Source: Steroidobacteraceae bacterium (GTDB lineage: Bacteria > Pseudomonadota > Gammaproteobacteria > Steroidobacterales > Steroidobacteraceae). From it: a DNA stretch of 64,000 bases. A model generated the notes under the pieces. That model was not told the DNA's origin. It saw only the letters and a list, made by a program, of their open reading frames with translations, and ran no database searches. The stretch lies in the NCBI GenBank assembly GCA_041395505.1, contig JAWLAG010000001.1:2356001-2420000 (forward strand). The letters run 5' to 3'. Of the stretch, positions 18,823-27,542 are shown one piece after another (position 1 is the first letter of the stretch; the number at the start of each line of letters is the position of its first letter). The position numbers and the translations under genes are program-made.

Positions 18823-19853
18823 CGCTCGGTAAGCAAGACACCGAGCTTGCCGGCGACCTCGTCGGCCTTGTGGGTGGAGAAATACCAGTCGATCGTTCTC
18901 TTGAGCCCATCATCCACCGACACTTGCGGCTCCCAACCAAGCACCGCACGAGCACGAGAGAGGTCCGCGGCACGGCTGTAGACACCGACGGGCTTGCTCA
19001 TGTCGAAATTGAAGGATTTCGGCCGGAACTTCGTCAGCCGGCAGATTTTCTCGACAAGATCGATGATCTGTACATGCTCCGCCGTGCCGATATTGATCGG
19101 CGAGCCATCGGTGATTTTCTCGGCGGCACGAATCATGCCCTCGGCAATGTCGGACACGTAGGTGAAGTTTCGGTCCTGCTTGCCATCGCCCCAGATTTCG
19201 TAGGGGTCCATGCGCACGAATGCTTTTGCGATCAACGCGATAACGGCGTGCGTTTCGTTCTCACGCTCACCGTAGGCAGTGAACAGACGGCAGGAAACGG
19301 ACTTCAAGCCATACTGTTTGGCATAGGCCTTGAGACTCATCTCACCCATGAACTTGGCCCAGCCATATTCGCCATCAGACGATGCGCAACCCTCGGTGAA
19401 AGGATCGGCCCATTCCTCGCGAAGATAGACAACGTTGCCGCCCTGCGGAGCGACCTGCCGTTGCACCGGGTACACACAGGCGGAACTCGCGAAACTGATC
19501 CTGTCGACCTTGGCGCGATAGGCTTCCTCGAAAACGATTCCATCCAACACCATGTTGGCCGCACAATCGGCGGGGTGGGTGTCGATGAATCCGCGTCCGC
19601 CATGACAGGCAGCCAGATGGAATACCACCTGCTGATTCGAAACCATCTCTCGGGCGAATGGCCGCTCGCGCAGGTCGCCCTTGTGGAATTCGATCTTGTC
19701 GTGCGACAGCGCGAGGTTCTCGAGGCGCCCACTCGACAGGTCATCAGCCACGCGAACCCGCGCGCCCAACGTGACCAGCCTGTCGACAAGGTGGCTGCCA
19801 ATGAAAGAAGCGCCCCCGGTTACGAGTACCTTTGCACCTGACCAGCTGACCAC
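18819..19853 (-). CDS. NAD-dependent epimerase/dehydratase (UDP-glucose 4-epimerase-like SDR)
   Basis: A 344-residue extended SDR with a GTG start behind AAGAGGTG. VLVTGGASFIGSHLVDRL is the NAD loop; FASSACVYP and YGWAK hold the catalytic Ser and Tyr/Lys; RLFTAYGERENETHAV and GDGKQDRNFTYVSDIAEGM are sugar-nucleotide contacts. The set resembles GDP-mannose 3,5-epimerase/UDP-glucose epimerase relatives. It probably makes the donor for a nearby transferase. The divergent gene at 20007 is a sugar dehydrogenase, with about 150 bases of promoter space between. Confidence 0.85.
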   Translation of the reverse strand: MVSWSGAKVLVTGGASFIGSHLVDRLVTLGARVRVADDLSSGRLENLALSHDKIEFHKGDLRERPFAREMVSNQQVVFHLAACHGGRGFIDTHPADCAANMVLDGIVFEEAYRAKVDRISFASSACVYPVQRQVAPQGGNVVYLREEWADPFTEGCASSDGEYGWAKFMGEMSLKAYAKQYGLKSVSCRLFTAYGERENETHAVIALIAKAFVRMDPYEIWGDGKQDRNFTYVSDIAEGMIRAAEKITDGSPINIGTAEHVQIIDLVEKICRLTKFRPKSFNFDMSKPVGVYSRAADLSRARAVLGWEPQVSVDDGLKRTIDWYFSTHKADEVAGKLGVLLTER

Positions 19854-20006
19854 GTGTCACCTCTTTATGGTACGAATATGCGAAGTATGGGCAGGCTCGC
19901 CTGGCCCTGCATTGCCACATATCACATTGCATGCTGGCCGCGCCACATGCAAGCTAGGTGACAGCCTGCGGGCGCATTGTCAAACAACGGGAAGGGCCGA
20001 ACCAGC

Positions 20007-21080
20007 GTGCCAAAAGTAGCCATTGCGGGCCTGGGGTCGGCAGCGCGATCCATCCACCTGCCTGCTTGCCGCAGACTGGGGAATGTCGAATTGGTGGGTG
20101 CCGTGGATCCACAGGCATCGCCACGCGGTACCGGCATGGCACTTTTCAAGGATGTCGCAGAACTACTGCGTGCCACCACGCCGGATCTGCTGATTGTCGC
20201 GACCCCGACCGAATCGCACCATGCCATCGCGAAGGAGGCCTTGCTAGCAGGGACACATGTATTGTGCGAGAAACCGTTCGCTTCGAATCTGGAGCAGGCG
20301 CGTTCACTGGTCGCTCTCGCACAGCAACGCGGCTTGCACATCGCGGTCAACAACCAGTACCGGTTCATGCGGTGCCATGCCGCGGCCCTGCAATACATGC
20401 AGACCGAAGCTTTCGGAAAGCTGGTATTCCTGCAAATGCAACAGACCTTCCGGTCCCAGGGAGTCGATACAACCAGCTGGCGGGATACGGATCCCGAGCA
20501 CACCTGCAAGGAATTCGGCACGCACGTATTCGATCTGTGCCGATTCTTCATGGGTGACGAGCCAATTGCGATCCGCGCGCGCATGCCGCGCCCGGTGGAC
20601 TACGGCGTAGGGGACTACCTGGATCTCATCGACGTCGAGTTCCCCGGCGAGCGGTTCGCGCGCATTACCCTCGATCGTCTCACCCGAGGACGGCACCGCT
20701 ATCTCGACATTCGCCTCGACGGCACGAGCGCCACGATCGAGACAGAAATCGGAGGCGTACTGGCGCTCGCCTCGGGCATCAACGCCCAGACGCGAAGGCC
20801 GTTCGTGAATTTCGATTTTGCACCAAGCGCGCGTGCGATCGCCTACCGCGGCGAGCGACGCGAAGTCCTCGCGCGTGATCCCGGCGATCTGTTCGCGGCC
20901 GCCACGGCGCAATTGCTGCTGGGCTTGTTCCGATCAATTGCCGACGGCAGTGAAACGCCCTGTTCAGGTGCGGACAACCTGCGCAGCTTCGCCATGATGC
21001 GCGCTGCGTATCGCTCCGCGCGCGAAGACCGCGAAATCGACCTGCGCGCTGAATTTTCTCCCGATGCCGCCGGGTTCTAG
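20007..21080 (+). CDS. Gfo/Idh/MocA family oxidoreductase (1)
   Basis: About 357 residues. The start is taken as the GTG at 20007, with AGGG upstream and MPKVAIAGLGSAARSIHLPA following; a TTG at 19977 would add ten residues without a motif. The Rossmann loop GLGSAA, then ATPTESHHAIAKEALLAGTHVLCEKPFA (given here in two parts: ATPTESHH and VLCEKPFA) is the family signature with the catalytic Lys of EKP. Predicted role: NAD(P)-dependent oxidation or reduction at a ring carbon of a nucleotide sugar. The substrate is unknown. Confidence 0.85.
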   Translation: MPKVAIAGLGSAARSIHLPACRRLGNVELVGAVDPQASPRGTGMALFKDVAELLRATTPDLLIVATPTESHHAIAKEALLAGTHVLCEKPFASNLEQARSLVALAQQRGLHIAVNNQYRFMRCHAAALQYMQTEAFGKLVFLQMQQTFRSQGVDTTSWRDTDPEHTCKEFGTHVFDLCRFFMGDEPIAIRARMPRPVDYGVGDYLDLIDVEFPGERFARITLDRLTRGRHRYLDIRLDGTSATIETEIGGVLALASGINAQTRRPFVNFDFAPSARAIAYRGERREVLARDPGDLFAAATAQLLLGLFRSIADGSETPCSGADNLRSFAMMRAAYRSAREDREIDLRAEFSPDAAGF

Positions 21081-21244
21081 CAGGCGACAACGCTTGCAAA
21101 ATCAGCGGTGTCGATTGATTATCATTATGTTGCCAGGGCGGGTGACGGAACGCACAGTTCGGCTGGTTGCCCGCAGGGATCTTCGCTTGGGCCCCTGCCG
21201 ATCGCTACTATGGTCGGCAAACGACGAATAGCCCAGGTGTCCCA

Positions 21245-21616
21245 GTGAACGTCACGGCTCGCGCCCATGCGGTGGATCGAACGGAGTTGATCGTTCGCAG
21301 CACTTTTGCGCGCTTCGATATCCGCGGTCTCGCAACGGCTACGGGCCTGGTGGCCGGAGCGCTGATTCTTGTCGCGACCGCCACGCTCCTGATCACTGCA
21401 CCGCCCGATGCGCGCCATATAGGGCCGCATCTCGCTCTGCTCGCCAACTATTTCCCCGGCTTCAGCGTGACCTGGCCAGGAGCACTGCTCGGCTTCCTGT
21501 ACGGATTCGTACTCGGCTTTGCGATCGGCACGACCGTTGGTTTCAGCTGGAATCTCGCGCACTACATTTTCGTGGTTCGTGCGATCGGCCGCTTCGGACA
21601 GACGGGCAACCTGTAA
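21245..21616 (+). CDS. Small membrane protein with one FPG-TWPGALLG module
   Basis: A 123-residue protein with two to three transmembrane helices and no recognised family. I start it at GTG 21245; in-frame sequence before that lacks a start with support. The segment HIGPHLALLANYFPGFS followed by VTWPGALLGFLYGFVLGF recurs, in diverged form, twice in the next protein. The stop overlaps the following ATG (TAATG), so the two are co-translated and probably interact. The 164 bases before it carry an AT-rich patch (TTGATTATCATTATG) that may be its promoter. Confidence 0.6.
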   Translation: MNVTARAHAVDRTELIVRSTFARFDIRGLATATGLVAGALILVATATLLITAPPDARHIGPHLALLANYFPGFSVTWPGALLGFLYGFVLGFAIGTTVGFSWNLAHYIFVVRAIGRFGQTGNL

Positions 21617-22260
21617 TGGCGCAGCAGCACGAAACGCTCGAATTGACTGACGAGGAGCGCGCGGTGCTCGCGGCTGCGACCACGCTCAACACGCGAATTG
21701 CCGCCGTAACGCTTGGCGTCCTCACCGCAGTTGGATTGTTCCTGGCTACCCTGGTTCTGATTCTGCGCGGCGATGACGACGCCGGCGCACATCTATCGCT
21801 GCTTTCCGTTTTTATCTGGGGCTATGAAGTTACATGGCCCGGCGCACTGATCGGCGCTACCTGGGGGTTCATCTACGGCGCCGTGACTGGCGCACTGCTC
21901 TATCGCGGCTACGCGCGCACGATCCTGCATCGACTGACCTACCTTGACCCGGCGCTCGATCGGCGCAGGCGATTTCGCACACCGATCCTGCGCATCTATG
22001 GGCCCGGCCTCGGGCTGGTGCTCGGCGGCGTGGGCGCACTGCAGCTCATTGCCACGACCAACTGGCTCGTGTTTCGCGGCAGTAGCGACGAACACAGCAA
22101 CGCGATGTTGCTCGGCCAATACTTCCCCGGCTACTCGGTGTCCTTCGCTGGCAGCCTGATCGGTGCCGCCCAGTTGTTTACAGTTATTTTCCTCGCCTGC
22201 CTGCTTCTGGCGTGGACCTACAACCGCCTCGTTGACTGGCGCCAGGGTCGGCACCGCTGA
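21616..22260 (+). CDS. Membrane protein with two FPG/TWPG modules
   Basis: A 214-residue protein with about four to five transmembrane helices. Two internal copies of the module seen in the upstream gene are visible: HLSLLSVFIWGYEVTWPGAL at about 55-75 and LLGQYFPGYSVSFAGSLIG at about 158-176. The N-terminal 30 residues are acidic and soluble. No family is recognised. It sits 8 bases before the UGM-like flavoprotein gene, so it may be part of the glycan operon, perhaps as a membrane scaffold; that is only inference from position. Confidence 0.65.
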   Translation: MAQQHETLELTDEERAVLAAATTLNTRIAAVTLGVLTAVGLFLATLVLILRGDDDAGAHLSLLSVFIWGYEVTWPGALIGATWGFIYGAVTGALLYRGYARTILHRLTYLDPALDRRRRFRTPILRIYGPGLGLVLGGVGALQLIATTNWLVFRGSSDEHSNAMLLGQYFPGYSVSFAGSLIGAAQLFTVIFLACLLLAWTYNRLVDWRQGRHR

Positions 22261-22268
22261 AGCGATCC

Positions 22269-23756
22269 ATGAATGACACCGCCAAACACGTCGTAATCCT
22301 CGGCGCCGGCCCTGCCGGACTCGCCACCGGGCACGAATTGGTACAGAACGATGTGCGGGTAACCGTCATCGAGCGCAACGAATATGTCGGAGGATTGTGC
22401 CGCACCGTCCACGATCAAGGATACAAATTCGACCTCGGCGGTCACCGCTGGTTTACCAAGAATGAACACCTGAACAACTGGTTCCGACGCCTGATGGAAG
22501 GCGAGCTGGTGCTGGTCGAGCGTATCAGCCGAATTTATTACGACGGCAAGTACTACATGTACCCTGTCGCGATCGGGGACGTCATCAAGAACGCCGGTAT
22601 CTTTACCATCATGAAGGCGGGCATCACATTCATGATGGCCGCAATTCGTTACGGCGTGCTGGACCGCCCGATCGACAACATGCGTGACGCCTATACCGCG
22701 CAATTCGGTTCGCAGCTCTACGAGATGTTCTTCCGCCGCTATACCGAAAAGGTATGGGGGAAACCGTGCGAAGAACTGTCGTCCGACTGGGTATCGCAGA
22801 GAAGCCGCGGATTATCGATATGGACGGTCGTGCGCGAAGCGCTTGCCAACCGCAAATCGAATGTGACGAGCCTCATCGAGGAGTTCATGTACCCACGCGA
22901 CGGTTACATGCGAATCCCCGAGCGCATGACTGAATTCATCGAGAGCAAGGGCAATCAGGTCGTCCGGGGCGCAACGGTCGTTGCCGTCCGACACCTCGGA
23001 CCGAACCGGCTCGAAGTCGATTACCGTGATGCTGCGGGGCTGCATACGCTTGCCGCGACGGATGTCGTCTCGACGATACCGCTCGGCAAGCTTGCGCAAA
23101 TGACTTCGCCGCGCGCTGAGCAGCAGGTGCTCGATGCGGCCAATCAGCTGCAGTTTCGCGATCTGGTCACCGTCAATGTCAAGCTGCGCCGCAAGCAGGT
23201 AACGCGGGACACCTGGCTATACGTGCAGGACGAGAATATCCTTTTCGGCAGGCTGCACGAGCCGAAGAACTGGAGCCGGGCGATGGTCCCGGACGACGAT
23301 CACACCTCGCTCGTGCTCGAATGCTTCTGCACTGTCGGCGACCACATCTGGTCCATGGACGATGAAGCCATTGTCAATCAATGCGTGACCGATCTTGCGG
23401 ACAAGCTGCAATTCATTGCGCGCAAGGAAGTCGTCGGCTGGAACGTAATACGAACCCGGTTCGCCTATCCCGTCTACGACCTGCTGTACGCCGGGCGCAT
23501 CGAGCTCATCAAGAACTACCTTGCCGGTCTCGAGGGTATCCACATCGTCGGTCGCGGCGGGACTTTTCGCTACAATAACGCCGATCATTCCATCGAGATG
23601 GGCTTGCTGCTGGGGCGACGTATTCTTGGTTACGACATCGACCACATGGCTGTGAATACGGAACTCGAGTATCAGGAAGAGATCCGCTCCCCGGGAATCG
23701 GTCGCGACCACTACAAGTCGGACAGACCGATCTCCCACAGCGGCTCAGTTGGCTAG
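22269..23756 (+). CDS. UDP-galactopyranose-mutase-like FAD flavoprotein
   Basis: A 495-residue protein. The FAD dinucleotide loop VVILGAGPAGLATGHEL starts at residue 8, followed by ERNEYVGGLCRTV and FDLGGHRWFTKN, which are typical of the UDP-galactopyranose mutase/protoporphyrinogen-oxidase-like group. The C-terminal GRGGTFRYNNADHSIEMGLL matches the FAD-closing motif of the Glf-like members. Likely rearranges or oxidises a sugar nucleotide; a true Glf assignment is not secure because it is about 100 residues longer than Glf. It heads the long operon running to 32460. Confidence 0.75.
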   Translation: MNDTAKHVVILGAGPAGLATGHELVQNDVRVTVIERNEYVGGLCRTVHDQGYKFDLGGHRWFTKNEHLNNWFRRLMEGELVLVERISRIYYDGKYYMYPVAIGDVIKNAGIFTIMKAGITFMMAAIRYGVLDRPIDNMRDAYTAQFGSQLYEMFFRRYTEKVWGKPCEELSSDWVSQRSRGLSIWTVVREALANRKSNVTSLIEEFMYPRDGYMRIPERMTEFIESKGNQVVRGATVVAVRHLGPNRLEVDYRDAAGLHTLAATDVVSTIPLGKLAQMTSPRAEQQVLDAANQLQFRDLVTVNVKLRRKQVTRDTWLYVQDENILFGRLHEPKNWSRAMVPDDDHTSLVLECFCTVGDHIWSMDDEAIVNQCVTDLADKLQFIARKEVVGWNVIRTRFAYPVYDLLYAGRIELIKNYLAGLEGIHIVGRGGTFRYNNADHSIEMGLLLGRRILGYDIDHMAVNTELEYQEEIRSPGIGRDHYKSDRPISHSGSVG

Positions 23757-23765
23757 GATCTTCCT

Positions 23766-24770
23766 GTGGCCATGTACCGCCCGCGCGTGGCAATCGTCGG
23801 TGCCGGTCTCATGGGCTATTGGCACGCGCGATATGCCCGCCGCTGTGGCGCGGAGATCGCCCTCGTCGTCGACACGGTAGCCGACAGAGCCGAATCACTG
23901 GCGGCGAAATTCGGCGCGCGCACCAGCGACAATCTGCTGGACGTCGCGCAACGGCACTCGATCGAGGTCGCCCATATTTGCACACCGCTCGCGCATCACG
24001 ACGCGATGATCGCCGCAATGCTGACCCAGAACTGCCATGTGATCTGCGAGAAGCCCCTCGCCCGCGATCCGAACCGCGTCGAAGCGCTTGTCAATGATGC
24101 GGTCGGTCGCCAACGGGTTCTCGTGCCAGTGCATCAGTTCCTGTTCCAGCGCGGTGTTAGAAAGCTTGCGGATTCCCGAGCGAAACTGGGGTCGGTGCAG
24201 AGCATCGCGTTTGAGTTCTGCAGCGCCGGCGCGGATCGACTCGGGAACGATGCCGCCGGGTCCCTGGTGGAGGAAATCCTGCCGCATCCCGTATCGATCC
24301 TTGAGTCGCTTGGATTGCCGACGCATACCGCAGACTGGCGGGTCCTGCGTGCCAAGGCGGGGGAAGTCCTGGCGACCAGCATGCTCGATGCGACTGTCTG
24401 CTCGATTCACGTGAGCGCCACGGCGCGGCCTACGGTCGCGGCGATGACGCTGCGCGGAACGCTCGCAACCGCATATGTTGATTTCTTCCATGGATACTTG
24501 CGCTTGTATCCGGGTGCGTCCACGCGCAAGGACAAGATTCTGCGGCCTTTTCGCGATGCAGCCGGCCTCATCGGCACGGCGGGCGTGAACCTCGCGCTGC
24601 GGGGCGCGCGCGGTGAACCCGCATACCCTGGCCTCAAGGAGCTGATCCGGGACAGTTATGCTCTGATGCAGACCCCCGCCAGTGCCTCGGGGAGCCACAC
24701 GCGGACCGTACGCATCTACCAGACCTGCGCGCAATTGCGCGCAGCGATGCAGCAAGCGAGCTGTCGGTGA
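23766..24770 (+). CDS. Gfo/Idh/MocA family oxidoreductase (2)
   Basis: A 334-residue protein starting at GTG 23766 (ATG 23772 is also possible). VAIVGAGLMGYWHARYARR is the Rossmann loop and HVICEKPLARDPNRVEAL carries the EKP catalytic motif. HQFLFQRGVRKL and SLVEEILPHPVSILESLG form the C-terminal substrate region, the latter with the usual conserved His. It differs clearly from the first Gfo/Idh protein at 20007, so the cluster probably oxidises two different sugar intermediates. It ends with an ATGA-like overlap (GTGA) on the next gene. Confidence 0.85.
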   Translation: MAMYRPRVAIVGAGLMGYWHARYARRCGAEIALVVDTVADRAESLAAKFGARTSDNLLDVAQRHSIEVAHICTPLAHHDAMIAAMLTQNCHVICEKPLARDPNRVEALVNDAVGRQRVLVPVHQFLFQRGVRKLADSRAKLGSVQSIAFEFCSAGADRLGNDAAGSLVEEILPHPVSILESLGLPTHTADWRVLRAKAGEVLATSMLDATVCSIHVSATARPTVAAMTLRGTLATAYVDFFHGYLRLYPGASTRKDKILRPFRDAAGLIGTAGVNLALRGARGEPAYPGLKELIRDSYALMQTPASASGSHTRTVRIYQTCAQLRAAMQQASCR

Positions 24771-25642
24771 GCGCAGCCTCCGTATCACCGCCCGCGGTCG
24801 GCGCAGTTGTCATCCCCCTCATCGGCGAAGGAAATCTGCAAGGCTGCCTCGACGACCTGCGGCGCCTCAACATCGACTACGTAATCGTTGGCAATAAGGG
24901 ATCGCACGCGTTATCGGCGGAACAGCATGCACATTGGATCGAGAGCGATGCCCCCGTGCCATTGCGTCGCCAGTTGGGTGTCGCCTCGATTACCACGGAC
25001 TGGATACTCATCATCGAAGACAGTGCCAGACTTTGCGGCAACTGGCGGGCGATACTGGAGAGTCTCGACGGCTTCTCGCGAGTGGATGCGATCGCAGGCC
25101 CGATTCGGCTTGCAAGGACACTGAACGGCCGCGACATCGCACTGGCTTGCCTCGAATACGGAGAGTTCGCGTTGCCGGCGAATGGGCATGCCATCAATCG
25201 CCTGCGTCTGCCGGGCCTGTGTATCGCCTACAGACGCACTGCCCTGACCAGTCTGCCGACGTCGCAAGGTATCCAGGAGCCCATTGCACAGGCATCGATA
25301 CTCGCGAACCACCGCGGACTGCTGGACCATCCCGATGCAGAGGTTGAATACTCGGCGGTCCCACCCGGCGCAGCGACCTGGGCGAATCGCTACGCGCATG
25401 GCACGATCTTCGCGGCGAGCGTGCATCAGCAGCGCTCATTGGGCCGTCGCCTTTTATCGGTGTTCGGCGCACCGCTGATAGCCACGGTGCTCGCCGCTCG
25501 CGCCATTCGCGCCTGGCGGCGTTGCGGTCATGGTCGCAGGACTGCCCTGCCCTGGATTGTGGTCTTCGCCTGCGCCTGGGCCTGCGGCGAAGCCGTCGGA
25601 AGCATGCGACCCGCCAGCGCGCGACTTGCGAGTTGGCGCTGA
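24767..25642 (+). CDS. GT2-like protein with eroded active site (paralogue 2 of 3)
   Basis: A 291-residue protein with a GTG start inside the upstream stop. The GT-A layout is kept (VGAVVIPLIGEGNLQGCLDDL, then DWILIIEDSARLCGNW), but the usual DDGSxD and DXD motifs are absent; EDS occupies the DXD position. The C-terminal half matches the paralogues at 9100 and 27542: NRYAHGTIFAASV, a GAPLI... hydrophobic stretch and ACGEAVGSM. It may be a non-catalytic partner of the GT4 encoded directly after it. TGATG overlap with that gene. Confidence 0.65.
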   Translation: MSAASVSPPAVGAVVIPLIGEGNLQGCLDDLRRLNIDYVIVGNKGSHALSAEQHAHWIESDAPVPLRRQLGVASITTDWILIIEDSARLCGNWRAILESLDGFSRVDAIAGPIRLARTLNGRDIALACLEYGEFALPANGHAINRLRLPGLCIAYRRTALTSLPTSQGIQEPIAQASILANHRGLLDHPDAEVEYSAVPPGAATWANRYAHGTIFAASVHQQRSLGRRLLSVFGAPLIATVLAARAIRAWRRCGHGRRTALPWIVVFACAWACGEAVGSMRPASARLASWR

Positions 25643-26826
25643 TGCGAATCGCAATCGATGCAGGAACCTGGCGCAATGGCCGCGGCTTCGGCCGCTTTAC
25701 CCGCGAGCTGGTCTCTGCACTGCTGCGGACCCGACAGGGTCATGAATTTATTCTGCTATTCGACCAATTACCGGCCGATGCGATGCCCTGCGCGGCGATC
25801 GCGGTCAAGCCGCGGCGCGAGATCGCTCAGGCTGCAGTGGCTGATGATCATCGCGACATCGCGGACATGCTCAGATTCACGCGGGCCGCCCGTGCCACCG
25901 GTGCCGAGCTGTTGTTCTACCCCGCCGTCTATTCGTGGTTTCCGCCGCCGACGCGCATGGCCAATGTCGTCACCGTTCACGATGCAATCGCCGAGAAATT
26001 TCCGCACCTCGTCTTCCCGAAGTTGTTGCCGCGAATCCGCTGGCGCACGAAGATCTGGATGGCGACGCGCGCTGCAACGAGGGTGCTGACCGTGTCGCGT
26101 GCGGCCGCCGACGACGTCGCACGGCACATGAAAGTTCCCGCGAACTGCATCGACCTGACGACTGAAGGACCTGGCAGCGCTTTCAGCCCAGCACCGTCCA
26201 TGGCTGAAGCAGAGGCCAACCGCGCTCGTATCGGTGCGGCATTCGGAATTCCACCAAAGGCGAACTACTTCTGTTACGTTGGCGGATTCGCAGCCCACAA
26301 GAACGTGTCATCCGTTATTCGTGCTTTTTCGCGCGTGGCGACAACCGACCTATGGTTGCTGCTGGTGGGCGATCCGCACAGCCAGGGGTTCGGCTCGTTG
26401 ATCGGTGAACTGCAATCGCTGATTGCGAGCCTGCCGGATGTGCGCGAGCGCATAAGATTCACCGGCTTCGTGGATGATCTGACGTTGCGCGATATATATC
26501 GCACTGCCCTGGCTCTCGTTATGCCATCGCTCGACGAAGGTTTTGGCCTTCCGGCCGTCGAATGCATAGCATGCGGCACGCCGGTGATCGCGAGCGATCG
26601 GGGCGCCCTGCCCGAGGTCGTGGGCCCGGCGGGAACCTGCTGTTCACCGCTCGAAATCGATGCGTTGGCGTCGTGCATGCGTCGCGCGGCTCAAGATTCC
26701 ACCTGGTGGCAGGAATGCCGTTCCGAGTGTGCCACACAGGCGCTGCGTTTCACCTGGGATCGCGCCGCCGCGATGACTTTGGAGGCGTTTGAACGGACCG
26801 CCGCAACCGCAACGGGGGCGACATGA
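25642..26826 (+). CDS. GT4 family glycosyltransferase
   Basis: A 394-residue GT-B protein starting at the ATG at 25642, which overlaps the upstream TGA. MRIAIDAGTWRNGRGFGRFT is the N-terminal glycine loop; FCYVGGFAAHKNVSSVIRAF and MPSLDEGFGLPAVECIACG (E-x7-E) form the donor domain. It resembles mannosyl/rhamnosyl transferases of the WbdA/WbaZ type in layout, but the sugar cannot be read. It overlaps the deacetylase gene by four bases (ATGA). Confidence 0.85.
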   Translation: MRIAIDAGTWRNGRGFGRFTRELVSALLRTRQGHEFILLFDQLPADAMPCAAIAVKPRREIAQAAVADDHRDIADMLRFTRAARATGAELLFYPAVYSWFPPPTRMANVVTVHDAIAEKFPHLVFPKLLPRIRWRTKIWMATRAATRVLTVSRAAADDVARHMKVPANCIDLTTEGPGSAFSPAPSMAEAEANRARIGAAFGIPPKANYFCYVGGFAAHKNVSSVIRAFSRVATTDLWLLLVGDPHSQGFGSLIGELQSLIASLPDVRERIRFTGFVDDLTLRDIYRTALALVMPSLDEGFGLPAVECIACGTPVIASDRGALPEVVGPAGTCCSPLEIDALASCMRRAAQDSTWWQECRSECATQALRFTWDRAAAMTLEAFERTAATATGAT

Positions 26827-27542
26827 AGGCCCTCGTACTCACCTTTCATGACATCAGCGATCATGATCATGTTCTTTCCTATCCGATCGACGCATTCGAG
26901 CATCTGCTGCAGGAATTCGGGCGGCACAACGTGCCAGTGGTGGATTTCGATACGCTACGGCGCGGCGGCGGCGGTGTGACGCTGACTTTCGATGACGGCT
27001 TTGCATCCGTGCATCGGGTTGCGCTGCCCGCGCTGCGCGCTCGCGGCTACCCCGCGCATCTTTTCGCTGCGACCGGATCAATAGGCCGGGCCGAGCGCTG
27101 GCCGGTCGGCGCCGCGAGGCCGGACCATCTTGCGATGCTGGATTGGCAGCAACTCGAGGACTGTCATCACGGCGGCGTGACGATCGAAGCGCACACGGTT
27201 GATCACCCGGACCTGTGCACGCTCGACCGGGACGCCATTGTCGATCAGTGCCAACGTGCCAACGAAACCATCGCAGCGCGACTGGGTCGCGCTCCGAGGT
27301 TGTTTGCCTATCCCTTCGGGCGATTCAACACGCATGTCGTTCGAGCGGCGGCACCACTGTACTCGGCGTGCTTTACGACGCGAATGGGCTATTGGATGGC
27401 CGGTAGCGACAGCGCCCGGGTGCCGCGCATCGATTCGTACTATCTGCGCTCCCGGTGGCTGCGACAGAATCTGCTTGGGACCGGCGCCGATCTCTACCTG
27501 CGAATGCGCGGGCTTGTTCGGCAGATTCTCGGCAGGACGTGA
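26823..27542 (+). CDS. NodB-type polysaccharide deacetylase
   Basis: A 239-residue protein. GGVTLTFDDGFASVHRVALP is NodB motif 1 with the catalytic base/metal Asp pair (DD, near 57), and IEAHTVDHPDLC is motif 2 with the H-x3-H metal ligands. FAYPFGRFNTHVV is motif 3. There is no signal peptide, so it should act in the cytosol on a lipid-linked or nucleotide-linked N-acetyl sugar, for example removing acetate from a GlcNAc-type residue. Flanked by coupled genes on both sides. Confidence 0.85.
   Translation: MKALVLTFHDISDHDHVLSYPIDAFEHLLQEFGRHNVPVVDFDTLRRGGGGVTLTFDDGFASVHRVALPALRARGYPAHLFAATGSIGRAERWPVGAARPDHLAMLDWQQLEDCHHGGVTIEAHTVDHPDLCTLDRDAIVDQCQRANETIAARLGRAPRLFAYPFGRFNTHVVRAAAPLYSACFTTRMGYWMAGSDSARVPRIDSYYLRSRWLRQNLLGTGADLYLRMRGLVRQILGRT

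Noticed and set aside
18789..19841. 350-codon plus-strand frame
   Set aside because: Antisense to the SDR epimerase with full catalytic motifs.
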